NCBI RefSeq assembly: GCF_964019385.1
Contig: NC_088651.1
Location: forward strand, 3,997,237-4,061,236
Origin: Sycon ciliatum
Taxonomy: Eukaryota; Porifera; Calcarea; Leucosolenida; Sycettidae
Direction: 5' to 3'
Length of the DNA: 64,000 bases
The position numbers and the translations under genes are program-made. Position 1 is the stretch's first letter; every line of letters starts with the position of its first letter. The notes below the pieces were generated by a model. It did not search any database. It was not told the origin of the DNA and saw only the letters and a program-made list of their open reading frames with translations. Shown here one piece after another: positions 24,401-34,654 of this stretch.

Positions 24401-27400
24401 CTCAGGGATGGCGAAATTTCTGCGCTAGCTGCTGCTTGCGGAAAATGGTGAAGAAATCGTCTCCAGTTAGAGTCGTGATGGCAATAGCAAGGAGAACCTG
24501 GACGACATCGCTCCAGCCAATCGAAGTACGAAGATACTAGCTGTTACTGGGCCGCACACAAAGGGAACACGAGCAGCAGAGCTCATACGTCTGCAGCTAG
24601 TTCACCGGGAAAAAAGGCTTGAAGTGCAGTGTGAAAACTGTTTTGAATTGAAGTCCTTGGCGATGAAGTGCTACTGAATGCCAGGCGAATGAGCGAGTAG
24701 AACGAGAGGCCTCCACTCGAGACTTTCCTCGCTGGACAGCTAGCTGCAAGGGATTGTATGGAGCAATAGCAGCATAAATTATCATTATGATCATGATTTT
24801 CTAGCATTTTCCATGCTGTCTACGCAGAACTACGAAACGTGCACAATACTGCCCAAACCAAGCCATTATTGCATACTTACTACTGGTGAATTGCTGGAAT
24901 TACAGAGGAACAGCAGCATCACAAGTAGCATTATGATACAGTTTTTCTGGCATTGCCATTAGCATTATCCCGCAAAATAACTAGCATTATCCGCCCAGGC
25001 CTAATCATTACCGCCCAAATTCTACATTTTGTGGCGTGAATTATCACAGATTTAACATTGTGAGAGCCGCCCCATACAGTAAATCCTGTGACTAACGACC
25101 GCCCCTTAGGGCCAGAGAAAGCGGTCTTTAATGGCAGGTGGTCCTTAGTTAGAGGTTTGCAGCGCACATCCATAATGTGAGACCGTCCATGCCTGGCGAA
25201 AGTGGTTTGTAGTACCAGGCTGGTCGCTAGTCACGGTCGTCTTCAGCTACAGGTGTTACCAAGAGAACAAGAAAGCCAGAGTGTGAAGCTTGGGGCCCTT
25301 TCTTCTAAGGATGTCTGTCATGGCGGAATTCCGTGGTTACATCATATTTGGCGAAGATCTGAGGCGGGAAATGGCGTAGTGCGTACAACTGAGCTGCAGT
25401 TGTGCCGAAGGAGACCTGCTTGAATCCTGCTTGTAAGCACTACATCACTAAAATGATGTAATTACGGAATTTCACCGTCACAGCAACCCATACGTACTGC
25501 ACACTCTGGATTTCATGTACTCTTGGTTTCACTGTACTTTACAGCGTCGTAAACGATGCATTTAAGTGAAAATTTCAAGAGATCATAACTCAGTCAAAAC
25601 GAGTTCAAATCCAACCATTAACGCACGAAATCAATGTTGTGTTCGCCCGGAGCCACGCAGGACTCCATTCTGGGACAAGACAAACACGGATTTATTCCCG
25701 TAGCTATGCAGAAGACGTTACTTCAGTAACGTCTGGCGCTAGCCAGGGTCCACACAGCTTTAATTCCCGTAGCTATGCAGAAGACGTTAGTTCAGTAACG
25801 TCTGGCGCTAGCCAGGGTCCACACAGCTTTAATTTGGTGTTTGTGTGTTTGTGTGTTTGTGTCACGCCTGGCGCTATTACGTATCTGTCACGGACCGTAC
25901 CGTACCATCAAACACAGCTGGCCACATACAGCTGGCCGCACTATTCAAATAGGGTTTTCAAACGCAAGATCATAACGTGAAGCAACTTGGAAGAATGAGT
26001 ATGAATGCGAAGTGTCTCGTTTGGTATTTGTTTGTGTGTTTGTGTCACGCCTGGCGCTATCCGTATCTGACGGCAAAAAAGCATAGGATGTTATAATTTT
26101 TTCAATTCTCCTATTTTTTCAGGCATATCCTGGGATTCGAGCCCGCACTATCGCCCTACATGCATTCCCCCATACACTTCGCATTCATACCCATTCTTCC
26201 AAGTTGCTTCACGTTATTATCTTGCGTTTGAAAGCCCTATTTGAATATTGCGGGCAGCTGTATGTGGCCAGCTGTGTTTGATGGTACGGTACGGTACGGG
26301 AGACGGTGTCGTATTACCCTCGATCGTACCTGTCCCGTACCTATCCCCTACCGTACCGTGCCATCAAAGACGGCTGGCCACAATGCATATTCAAATAGGG
26401 CTTTCAAATGCAAGATCACAATGTGAAACAACTTGGAAGAATGGGTATGAATGCGAAGTGTATGGGGGAATGCATGTAGAGCGAAAGTGCGGGTTCGAAT
26501 CCCAGGATAAGCCTGAAAAAATAGGAGAATTGAAACATATATAACATGCTATGCTTTTTTTGCCGGTAGATACGGATAGCGCCAGGCGTGACACAAACAA
26601 ACAAATGTATGCGAAGTGTATCGGGGGATGCATGCAGGGCGCGCGATAGTGCGGATTCGAGTCCCAGGTTATGTCGTAAAAAAGGATTTTTTAAAAGAAT
26701 TTATAACATCCCTATGCTTTTTTTGTCTAGGTCATCAAGGCAAAAAAAGCATAGCGTAGGGCCCTGAGCTTCCAAGCTCTCTCGTTTACAACGAGCATGC
26801 ATATTTGTAGATGAGAGAGAGACTATACGGAGAGGGACAATATGGTGACAAACACTATACACAACAACCAATATCTAGGGCGAAGCCATAAATCTCACAT
26901 GCCGTAGAAGCAATTCACGACGCCCTGCGAGCAAAGCTTCTTGAGATACATTAGACATAAATCGAGCCACGATCCTGCATTTTCAACAGCGCGTGGTGTG
27001 ACTCGAGAACTAGTATTAAGAATTCTGAGACTTTACGTCGTGCTGATTTGCTCATTTAAGAAGTGGCGTAATACACTGAGTTGTGTGTATAACGACGTTG
27101 CACTTTCGTTTTAAACTCATTCTCCTTTTCTCACTCATTCAACTCACCCTGGTTTTGTATGTATCAATAGGGGAGTAACAATCTTCCAAATGGTTACTGC
27201 AAGATCACCAAACGTCTATCCCGTCTGCTTTCCCAGAGGAAAGTACTTCGGCACTCATCAACGAGTAGTGATGAATTTTAGCGCACTCCTTTGGGATGAA
27301 GCGTACGAGTCTCTTTCTGACGGTGAGTTTCAGGCAGCTTGAAATTGTGTGAGGAGTGCTGGACCACATTATAGATGTGTTTCCATCAACATTCGCCTCC

Positions 27401-30400
27401 TATCCGCCTGTCAATCTGTCCACCAATCCATCATCTTTCCCCCTGCTTTCTGTGCAATTGCATTATACGATTGTATTGTGTGTTCCATGGAAGGCTGCTG
27501 GAGTGCTCTTCCAGGACACGTAGCACTGTTTGAGGCTAGGCATCCTCTAACAACAGCAACTCACCCATCTACTATTGCTTTTGGACGATGAACATTACCA
27601 GCCTTTTTAAAAGTTTCTAAAGTTTCATTCGTTTACATCTCGGCAAAGGTCAAGTTAAAGCGACCATGAAAACTCGTACGTGTACTGGGTGCCGTTAGCG
27701 CCAACCATTCTTGAGTGCTACATTGCCACATCTAGCTTAGTCGCCTGGCTTTAAGCCATCCCATCATATCTCTGGCTAGTGTGATGACAGCTTTGACACT
27801 TCAGCCCAGAATCTCTCAAAAAGTGTCCACCCGAATTCATATTAACGAGAGAGCTTGGAAGCTCAGGGCCCTGCGCTATGCTTTTTTGCCTTGATGACCT
27901 AGACAAAAAAAAGCATAGGGATGTTTTCTTTAAAAAAATCATTTTTTTTAAACCTGGGATTCGAACCCGCACTATCGCGCGCCCTGCATGCAGCCCCCGA
28001 TGCACTACTGCATACATACTAATTCTTCCAAGTTGTTTCACATTGTGATCTTGCATTTGAAAGCCCTATTTGAATATGCATTGTGGCCAGCCATCTTTGA
28101 TGGCACGGTACGGTAGGGAATAGGTACGGGACAGGTACGATCGAGGGTAATACGACACCGTCTAGCTGCCCGCAATATTCAAATAGGGCTTTCAAACGCA
28201 AGATTAACGTGAAGCAACTTGGAAGAATGGGTATGAATGCGAAGTGTATGGGGGAATGCATGTAGGGCGATAGTGCGGGTTCGAATCCCAGGATATGCCT
28301 GAAAAAAAAGGAGAATTGAAAAATTTATAACATCCTATGCTTTTTTGCCGTCAGATACGGATAGCGCCAGGCGTGACACAAACAAACAAACAAACAAACA
28401 AACACACAAACAAACAAATACCAAACGAGAGAGCTTGAAAGCTCAGAGCCCTGCGCTATGCTTTGTTGCCTAGCTCCTCGTGCATGTTGTTAGAACTGAA
28501 ATGCTTTTTCCTTTGATTAGCTACATCATTGTATTGCAAAAACGTTTCGATGAGATACTGAAGTAACGTCTTCTGCATAGCTATGGGACCGGCGCTGACT
28601 CTGCCGATCACGGGCGTTCTGGAGTCGACGGGATGTCTGTCCTGACGTTTCCTGGGACCGGGCGGCGCTGACTCTGCCGATCACGGGCGTTTATCTTCTT
28701 CTTATTATTATACTGACGGCAACTAACATCCATTCTGATTGCATTCACTCGTCTCTCTACTTCGTATTTCTTTCCAGAAAATCTCCCCATACAGCAGGGA
28801 GTCGTTTACATAATATGACTCCCTGCTATACATCTACATGACTGTATAAACCAGGGAGTCGTACAATACCAGGTATTTTACGACTTCCTGGTATAAACGT
28901 TATGCTATCCGCCTACATGCGATTCCCGGGCTGGTCGACAGGCGGCCCAGCCAGCCTGCTAGTGGGATCTCGGCCTCGCACACAAATCCACACAAAATGT
29001 TACTGCACTGAATGCATTCCCCCGATGCACTTCGCATATACTCATTCTCTTGATGGTACGGGACAGGTACGGGATAGCGCCAGGCATGTCGATGGCACAA
29101 ACAAAAATATTGTGGCCAGCTGTCTTTGCTGGTACGGTACAGTACGGGACAGATACGGGATAGCGCCAGGCGTGACACAAACAAACAAACAAACAAACAC
29201 CAAACGAGAGAACTTGGAAGCTCAGGGCCCTACGCTATGCTTTTTTGCCTTGATGACCTAGACAAAAAAAAGCAGGGATGTTATAAATTCTTTAAAAAAT
29301 TCCTTTTTTTAAGACATAACCTGGGATTCGAACCCGCACTATCGCGCGCCCTGCATGCATCCCCCGATACACTTCGCATACATACTAATTCTTCCAAGTT
29401 GTTTCACATTGTGATCTTGCATTTGAAAGCCCTATTTGAATATGCATTGTGGCCAGCCGTCTTTGATGGCACTGTACGGTAGGGGATAGGTACGGGACAG
29501 GTACGATCGAGGGTAATACGACACCGTCTCCCGTACCGTACCGTACCATCAAACACAGCTGGCCACATACAGCTGCCCGCAATATTCAAATAGGGCTTTC
29601 AAACGCAAGATAAAAACGTTAAGCAACTTGGAAGAATGGGTATGAATGCGAAGTGTATGGGGGAATGCATGTAGGGCGATAGTGCGGGTTCGAATCCCAG
29701 GATATGCCTGAAAAAAAGGAGAATTGAAAAATTTATAACATCCTATGCTTTTTGCCGTCAGATACGGATAGCGCCAGGCGTGACACAAACAAACAAACAC
29801 ACAAACAAACACCAAATTAAAGCTGTGTGGACCCTGGCTAGCGCCAGACGTTACTGAAGTAACGTCTTCTGCATAGCTACGGGAATTAAAGCTGTGTGGA
29901 CCCTGGCTAGCGCCAGACGTTACTGAAGTAACGTCTTCTGCATAGCTACGGGAATAATATATTTTTTATCATTTCACATTCCTGTCACGAAATTTGTCTC
30001 ACGACTGGTCACACTTAATTGGCATGGAGAACAAAGTGACGTGAAGCAAGAGTGATGCCGAATGCAGGAACAAATTAGAGCGTGGCATGGAACTCATACG
30101 TTGCGTACTGCTTTTGACTAGAAAAAGGGTAATTAGTAATCGAGGTAGCCTTATCCCCAAATACGTCATTATGGGTCAGTAGAGATGCTAAGATGCACAT
30201 TACTCTGGTGGCTATGCAGGAGATGTCACTCCAGTAACGTCTGGCGCTAGCCAGGGTCCACACAGCTTAAATGCCCGTAGCTATGCAGAAGACGTTACTT
30301 CAGTACCGTCTGGCGCTAGCCAGGGTCCACACAGCTTTAATTCTCGTAGCTATGCAGAAGACGTTACTTCAGTAACGTCTGGCGCTAGCCATGGTCCACA

Positions 30401-33400
30401 CAGCTTCAATTCCCGTAGCTATGCAGAAAACAATAGGAGAATTGAAAAATTTATAACATCCCTATGCGTTTTTGCCTAGTTCGTCAAGGTGGTATGCAGT
30501 AGACGGTGTCGTATCACCCTCGACCATACCTGTCCCGCACCGGATCATCACTATCTCCAGCCCAGTCTGGATTCCACAAAGGAGATGCTACCGCGTGGCA
30601 ACTTGCACGCTTTACTCAGAACCTGTTGGAACGCAGACATCAGCACAACTTCAGCCTAGTTTATTTCTTCCACCTATCAAAGGCCTTTGCTACAGTGTGG
30701 CACCGTGGTTTGTTGGCCAAAGTCGCCTTCTTTAACATCGGTGGCAATGTTCTGTGGTGGCTCGAAAGCTACCTATCCTGCCGGGTCCAACAGGTGAGGG
30801 CTGGCAGGATCGCTGTCCCAACCGCTCGAAGTATGTTCCGGTGTGCCACACGGCTCAACACTAATGTCTTGGTCCTCTTCTCTTCTTGCTCTATGTAAAT
30901 GACTTTTAAAACTCGCGTTCCAAATACCTCCCTGTACGCCGATGATACTACTCTTGTGGCATCTGAACTTTCCCTGCCCATGGCGTGTAATTCTTTGCAG
31001 GCGGAAATTCGCTCAGTGGTTGAATGGATGCGTCTCTGGAAACTTCGACCGAGTGCTGGAAAGACTGTCATATTGTGCATTCCACCTCATCCGCGTTCCA
31101 ATCTTTCCTTCATCGACCAGTACCTATTCCACTTCCCTGACGACCAAACGCCCATCCCAATTGTTAGCCACCACAAACACCTTGGAGTCATCTTCGACTC
31201 AGGCATGAGTTGGTCCCACCATCTGGAATATCTCGAGTGCCGGACAAGTTCGGCTGTTGGTGTTCTATACAGTCACATGAGCCATTTACCACTAGTATGT
31301 CGTCGGGCTTTCTACGCCTCCTATACCTTACCCATCATTATATACTGTAGCATTGTGTGGTTCAATGCTGGAGCAGGAATGCTTACGCGGCTTGAACTAA
31401 TGCATCGCGATATTTCGCTTACCACTTGACACGCCATTAACAATTCTGTATTCCCAATGCAAAACCTGTCCTTCACAAACTATAATTAACAGACTCTGCT
31501 GTAGATTTATCCATCAGATTAAACTGCTGAAGGCCCCAATGCATATTCAAAATGCGCTTAACTGGTTTAACTCCTCTTCGTCAGGTCGAAAAAAACTAAG
31601 ATTCAATATTTCAAGAAATAACTCAATGAGTCGCTCGCCTGTTTTCATTAGCTATTGTCTCTGGGACTCACTTCCCCAAAAAATGCAATCATGTGAAAAC
31701 ATTTCTGCCTTTGTTCGTGATCTCTCGGACCATTTCCCGTAAACCTAATAATACAACTTGATTTGCAGCCCAATCTCTTCTTTTATTGTTGTCGTTCTGA
31801 TTTTCACTTGTTTTTCTTTCTTCTATTTTTGCCATGGCTGCATTTGCTGGCTATATTCTCCCTCACCACCTCCTTGATTGGCCTTGGCCATGAGTATATG
31901 CGTAATAATAATAATAAGAAGAATTTATAACATCCCTATGCTTTTTTTGTCTAGGTCATCAAGGCAAAAAAGCATAGCGTAGGGCCCTGAGCTTCCAAGC
32001 TCTCTCGTTTCCGTCGTGACACCCAACTTCATGTCCAATTTGGTATTATAGTGTAGTGCAGCTCACGTCTAAATTTCGACGTGAGGTAAAGGGCACTCAC
32101 ATTGTTTTTAGACGCACGGGCCAAATAACGCGAGCTAAAATTTCGGTTCATGTCAGAAATAACGTGCATCTTAACCTTTCCTATAATTATTATACCGGTG
32201 CTTCAGGCTATATCTGTACCAAGCAAGATTGTATTAAGCGAGCGTACGTACTAGTGTATGTGAGATTTACTGTGTCAACAATGATCGCTGTTTACGTGTG
32301 ACTAAGCAAGAATTTTGCGTTATTTTCCATCCAATGCAGACCTTAAGAGATTAATATGTCATTGCCTGATATATAACCCGGAACGACGACCTGCTGCGAT
32401 GGACCTGCTTCATGACTTTTGGTTCACTGACACGCCAGGCTACAAGCCCGGATACAACACGGAGTACATGGAAAGATCTACTGTACTATCTCCTGCAGCG
32501 CTGCAAAGAACGGGAGATATGCTGAAGATCCCTCCCAGCATGGTCAGGGATATCGTGATGCAGTGAGATTTTAGAACTTTTTTGTACTGCCTATAAAAAC
32601 AAGATCTATGTATTCATCCTGAGTAAATCTACCTCTCATACAAACAAACACTCGAACACATTCTGTTGTACAATCTTCCGCTATTCCATTCTTTCTGGAT
32701 GTTGTATATTATGAGAACAAAACTGTTGCAGCAACAAATTTGTAACATTCCCCTCTCCATTGCTATGTACGTGTATCTGTTTGTTTATTGTGTTTGCATA
32801 GAGAACCGGGCTCCTTAGTCGATTTATTATACAACGTCCAGGAAAGAGGAGAGTGGCTGCAAGTGTTCGATGAGAAACGAAAAAGAGACAAGCTTTTACT
32901 GCAAGGAGTATCGCAAGTGCTGGGCTCTGGTCCAAAACCAGTTTTACCACCTGGTCAGGCCCAACCTGTGGAGGATTGGAATGATTTGATCGTAGCTTAC
33001 TGCGCAGGGATTTTCGCTTGTATAGAGGGTGCGGAAGGTGCATTTGGCCAGGCTCAGGCAGCTGCTGCCGCAGCCGGAGTATCAGTCGGTGGAGGCCAAA
33101 ATATGGTAGTGGGCAAAACTGAGTTCTGGCGACCAACATCAGCCACAACACCAAATGAAGAAGAAATACTGGAAATGGAACGCGAGGCTGCAGAGGCCTT
33201 GAGAGCCGAAGAAGAGGCCCTGAGAGAGGAGGAAGATTACAGTAAACGAAGAGCCAGTAGAAAACGAAGCTTGTTCCGTCGAGGAATGAGTTTTTCTGGT
33301 TTAGGCAGCAGAAGCATGAGCCTGAGGTCCAGAAAAGTAGCATACGAATCTCTTGACGAGAGCCCCGAATGCATTGAAATGAAAGCGCTTGATTCGCAGG

Positions 33401-33801
33401 GCAAGGGTGCGTGCGCCGAGCCACTGGATGAGCTCCCCGAATGCATTGAAATGAAAGAGCTTGATTCGCATTGCCAAGGTGCCTGCGCCGATCCACTGAA
33501 AGAGGTCCTTGAATGCATTGAAGAGGAAGAAGAGGTCCTTGAATGCATTGAAGAGGAAGAAGAGCATGATCCGTTCCTGCATGATTGGGGCGAACCACCA
33601 GCCTGCACGTATATGTTTATTGACGAGCGTCCGGCGCACATGCAAGTTCCTGACCGCTTCGATGCCAAAGGTCGATTCATAAACCAGGTTGAACGCCCAC
33701 GTCAGAGGCCAGCGACACGGCCGCCTACGCCACCAGATGTCCGCGAAACGCCGCAATTTTGGGTTACACAGTCGACAGTGTCCGAGAAGTTCCGCTGGTG
33801 A
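14093..33801 (+). CDS. Gene 2: predicted pseudokinase with long C-terminal tail
   Basis: Seven coding exons (14093-14317, 19097-19262, 22751-22930, 23391-23547, 27171-27322, 32340-32562, 32802-33801) join into 2103 nt, giving 700 residues. The kinase fold is recognisable: K79 in SVVK, alphaC E96, HPxIVMFYG-like strand, DIWGLG of subdomain IX and the terminal ERRP. The glycine loop is gone (SGRRCKVF), the catalytic loop is H171-N172-N173, and DFG is G191-F192-S193. N178 of the loop remains. Without the base Asp and the metal-binding Asp, phosphotransfer is unlikely. The tail (about 370-700) has a short helical segment, GQAQ and Ala blocks, an acidic charged helix, a basic Ser/Arg patch and internal acidic repeats. 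The start at 14093 is the first ATG in frame in the exon; an out-of-frame ATG lies at 14089. Role inferred: scaffold or regulator. Confidence 0.85.
15085..15344. mobile_element. TIR element ending in ctcagggccctacgcta
   Basis: Left end ctcagggccctacgctat, gcctagctcatcatgcatg; right end is the inverted form of the same over about 55 bp. It shares its terminus with the fold-back composites. Intron of gene 2. Confidence 0.7.
15585..16530 (-). mobile_element. LINE fragment B (5'-truncated, decayed)
   Basis: Minus-strand translation gives WKLRPNVSKTAIMCIP, FPDDPIAINIV, NHKHLGIFLDEHLSW and SPHISHL, matching the post-RT region of the LINE at 30545-31915. A TAA-rich 3' end lies at 15580-15600. It has stops and frameshifts and lacks the catalytic RT motifs. 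Confidence 0.75.
16768..17380. mobile_element. Fold-back composite with divergent B-box arms
   Basis: Starts acgagagagcttggaagctc. The left arm (16881-17012) and the right arm (17142-17275) are inverted copies. The left arm carries ggattcgaacccgc (B box on minus), the right carries gcgggttcgaatccc (B box on plus). The centre has accgtaccgtacc motifs. Intron of gene 2. Confidence 0.75.
17381..17656. repeat. 69-bp tandem repeat, four copies
   Basis: Unit starts at 17381, 17450, 17519 and 17588, each agctgtgtggaccctggc. Each holds gacgttactgaagtaacgtc, a 9-bp inverted repeat with a 2-nt centre. Confidence 0.92.
17738..18330. mobile_element. Degraded fold-back composite
   Basis: Terminal motif at 17738, decayed left arm with gattcgaccccacactatcg near 18022, and several ggtacgggacagg repeats to 18300. 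Confidence 0.55.
19097..19262 (+). CDS. Gene 2 exon: beta3 lysine and alphaC
   Basis: Acceptor tctctgcag, donor gtaagt. It encodes SVVKCRMF, VVSEVLSL and HIVMFYGAMQYPGG. At 166 nt it is exactly as long as the homologous exons of genes 3 and 4. Confidence 0.87.
19707..20673. repeat. 237-bp tandem repeat, four copies
   Basis: Units start at 19707, 19944, 20181 and 20418, with a 19-bp start of a fifth at 20655. The four copies appear identical by eye. The array sits between two copies of atattaaataatta (19694-19707 and 20674-20687). Confidence 0.95.
20690..20930 (-). repeat. Inverted, diverged copy of the 237-bp unit
   Basis: Reads as the reverse complement of the unit with scattered differences. 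The array plus this copy form a fold-back structure. A more distant relative lies at 37783-38000 (gttgacagcaactgtttcg, agagtgctcaac). Confidence 0.85.
21367..21427. repeat. (CA)n microsatellite
   Basis: CA run in an intron of gene 2. A direct repeat of about 90 bp (tgactgatcag...cacttaaag-type) occurs inverted at 21037-21120 and 21270-21350. Confidence 0.85.
21748..21933. mobile_element. 186-bp MITE, pogo/Tc-like ends
   Basis: Ends cagtggtccctctataatcc and, inverted, cagtcgtccctctctaatcc, flanked on both sides by TA. No ORF. Ends of this kind are known from pogo/Tigger-like elements; that assignment is from memory of the family. Confidence 0.8.
22751..22930 (+). CDS. Gene 2 exon: alphaE and HNN loop
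   Basis: Acceptor cttgcacag, donor gtgagt, 180 nt as in gene 3. It encodes ADILHNNICRDNIMV: His is kept, Arg-Asp is replaced by Asn-Asn, and the distal Asn is kept. It ends VVKIL with one base of Gly where DFG should begin. Confidence 0.88.
23020..23170. repeat. Imperfect TGG/TGA trinucleotide repeat
   Basis: Degenerate ggtgatgttgattgtgatg-type repeat in an intron of gene 2, preceded by a G run (22985-22998). Confidence 0.8.
23391..23547 (+). CDS. Gene 2 exon: GFS in place of DFG, PPE, DIW
   Basis: Acceptor gttcttcag, donor gtaagt. It encodes GFSSCQQL, then RYYPPERQ (APE position) and TAIDIWG (subdomain IX). The metal-binding Asp is a Gly, coded across the intron. Confidence 0.85.
24003..25003. 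mobile_element. 1001-bp non-autonomous hAT-like element
   Basis: Ends taagcctgggcggataatgc and, inverted, taggcctgggcggataatgc. It is flanked by an exact 8-bp duplication ATCATTAC (23995-24002 and 25004-25011). An 8-bp duplication is characteristic of hAT elements. No transposase ORF is seen. Confidence 0.85.
25077..25257. mobile_element. 'taacgaccgc' MITE, copy
   Basis: Starts cagtaaatcctgtgactaac after TA and contains agaaagcggtctttaatgg. It aligns in reverse with 39216-39384 and directly with 39910-40040. The right end is decayed. Confidence 0.65.
25690..26790. mobile_element. Fold-back composite with 69-bp units
   Basis: Two inverted 69-bp units (25690-25832), a left arm with a minus B box near 26134, right arms with plus B boxes near 26490 and 26652, and the terminal motif gagcttccaagctctctcgt near 26767. 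Intron of gene 2. Confidence 0.7.
27171..27322 (+). CDS. Gene 2 exon: alphaF and insert
   Basis: Acceptor atcaatag, donor gtgagt. It completes DIWGLGVTIFQM, then a variable insert and LLWDEAYESLSD, which aligns with LLWNEAYMDLSF of gene 3. Confidence 0.83.
27845..28450. mobile_element. Fold-back composite with divergent B-box arms
   Basis: Terminal motif at 27845, minus B box near 27957, plus B box near 28277, CAAA repeats to 28425 and a second terminal motif at 28424. Confidence 0.7.
28555..28900. repeat. Direct repeats and small palindromes
   Basis: ggcgctgactctgccgatca occurs twice (28590, 28666). At 28793-28900 agggagtcgt/actccctgct motifs form nested inverted repeats. Confidence 0.6.
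29195..29960. mobile_element. Fold-back composite with 69-bp units
   Basis: Terminal motif near 29204, minus B box near 29328, plus B box near 29687, then two 69-bp units (29818-29955). Same layout as 16768-17656. Confidence 0.72.
30210..30430. repeat. 69-bp units, three or more inverted copies
   Basis: Variant copies of the unit (cgtctggcgctagccagggt), less uniform than the array at 17381. Confidence 0.75.
30545..31915 (+). mobile_element. LINE fragment A with decayed reverse transcriptase
   Basis: Encodes QSGFHKGDAT, then FFHLSKAFATVWHRGLL, where LDLSKAFD-type motifs have lost both Asp, and SLYADDTTL (YADD box intact). The C-terminal region follows, with KHLGVIFDSGMSW, and a TAA-rich 3' end near 31905-31918. 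The upstream endonuclease is absent and the frame is interrupted. Inferred to be inactive. Inserted in an intron of gene 2, within fold-back repeat sequence. Confidence 0.82.
31917..32012. repeat. Terminal segment of the fold-back family
   Basis: Has a ctatgcttttttt/aaaaaagcatag hairpin and gagcttccaagctctctcgt. Confidence 0.7.
32340..32562 (+). CDS. Gene 2 exon: last kinase helices and linker
   Basis: Acceptor ccaatgcag, donor gtgaga. It encodes LICHCLIYNPERRPAAMDLL, then FWFTDTPGYKPGYN and IPPSMVRDIVM. The conserved Arg of the terminal kinase motif (RRP) is present. Confidence 0.86.
32802..33801 (+). CDS. Gene 2 terminal exon: tail module
   Basis: Acceptor ttgcatag at 32801; the exon is open to TGA at 33799-33801 (332 residues). 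In order: EPGSLVDLLYN; PPGQAQPVEDWNDL; YCAGIFA; AFGQAQAAAAAAGV; KTEFWRP; a Glu/Ala/Arg charged stretch; SKRRASRKRSLFRRG basic patch; AYESLDE; two repeats of PECIEMK..LDS..GACA.PL; two of LECIEEEEE; and a Pro-rich end (ATRPPTPPDV). I recognise no known domain. The gene 3 exon aligns as far as AYES(L/I)DE and then diverges. Confidence 0.87.
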
Positions 33802-33951
33802 CAACTGCAATTGTCAACGTCAAGATTGAACATTAAGTTGTTTCGCAGGATTTCAAACATATCAGATATGAAATTATGCATTCACATTTTTGTCACACAT
33901 TCTGATCATTAAAATAATGCTTTCCGTCTCCTCGTCGGACCTGAATTTGAA

Positions 33952-33957
33952 AATAAA
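33952..33957 (+). terminator. Gene 2 polyadenylation signal
   Basis: AATAAA lies 151 bp after the stop codon, in AT-rich sequence. Confidence 0.6.
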
Positions 33958-34654
33958 CGCAGTTTTAAAACTTCAAGTTGATGTTTTAAACAATACCTTC
34001 CGAAACCTCCCCATCTTATTCTGCAAACCGAATTAACAAATCTGTCTTAAACACTCTACTGAACCGTTCTATATCTCTTGATGTATGATGTGCTGGCGTT
34101 AGGTACCTCCAACACCATGCTATCTTCGAGCTTAGTGCAGTACTCGTATGAAGACAATGCGCTGGGCGATCGGTGGACTGGTGATGTTTCTCACTGTTGG
34201 GTGTTACTTGTACGTTTTCCTTGAGCAGTTTTTCTGCTAAGTATTTTCCCTTGTCCCTTTGCACTTCCGGTTCGTTTCACACACCCTTCCTTCATACTTC
34301 ATCCTCGCTTTATCCTCCTTCTTACCTGCTGAGCTTGCCCCCACTGAATAGATGTAGTATTATCACCTTTTTGTTTCGCTCTTTTTCACCTTCTTTCACT
34401 TTTATTTGTCCATATAAGATTAGTTCAAGTAGTCCCCATACCATTGTTACGTAGATTCACTGATGATTGTAACAAGAAAACAGTTCTGAACGAATCCTCA
34501 CTTTCCCTTCCTTGTGTGCCTTGCGATAATCGTACAACACTTTACACATACATGTCGACATATATGAAATGATTATTATTATTGCAAGGAATATGAAATG
34601 ATTATTATTCCAGTAGCTATGCAGAAGACGTTACTTCAGTAACGTCTTCGTCAT

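Noticed and set aside
30899-31429. 176-residue frame as a host gene
   Set aside because: It is the YADD and C-terminal part of a LINE, matched by the fragment at 15585-16530.
32681-33810. Antisense frames of 147-305 residues opposite the gene 2 terminal exon
   Set aside because: Shadows of the coding exon; the sense frame has the splice junctions and the homology with gene 3.
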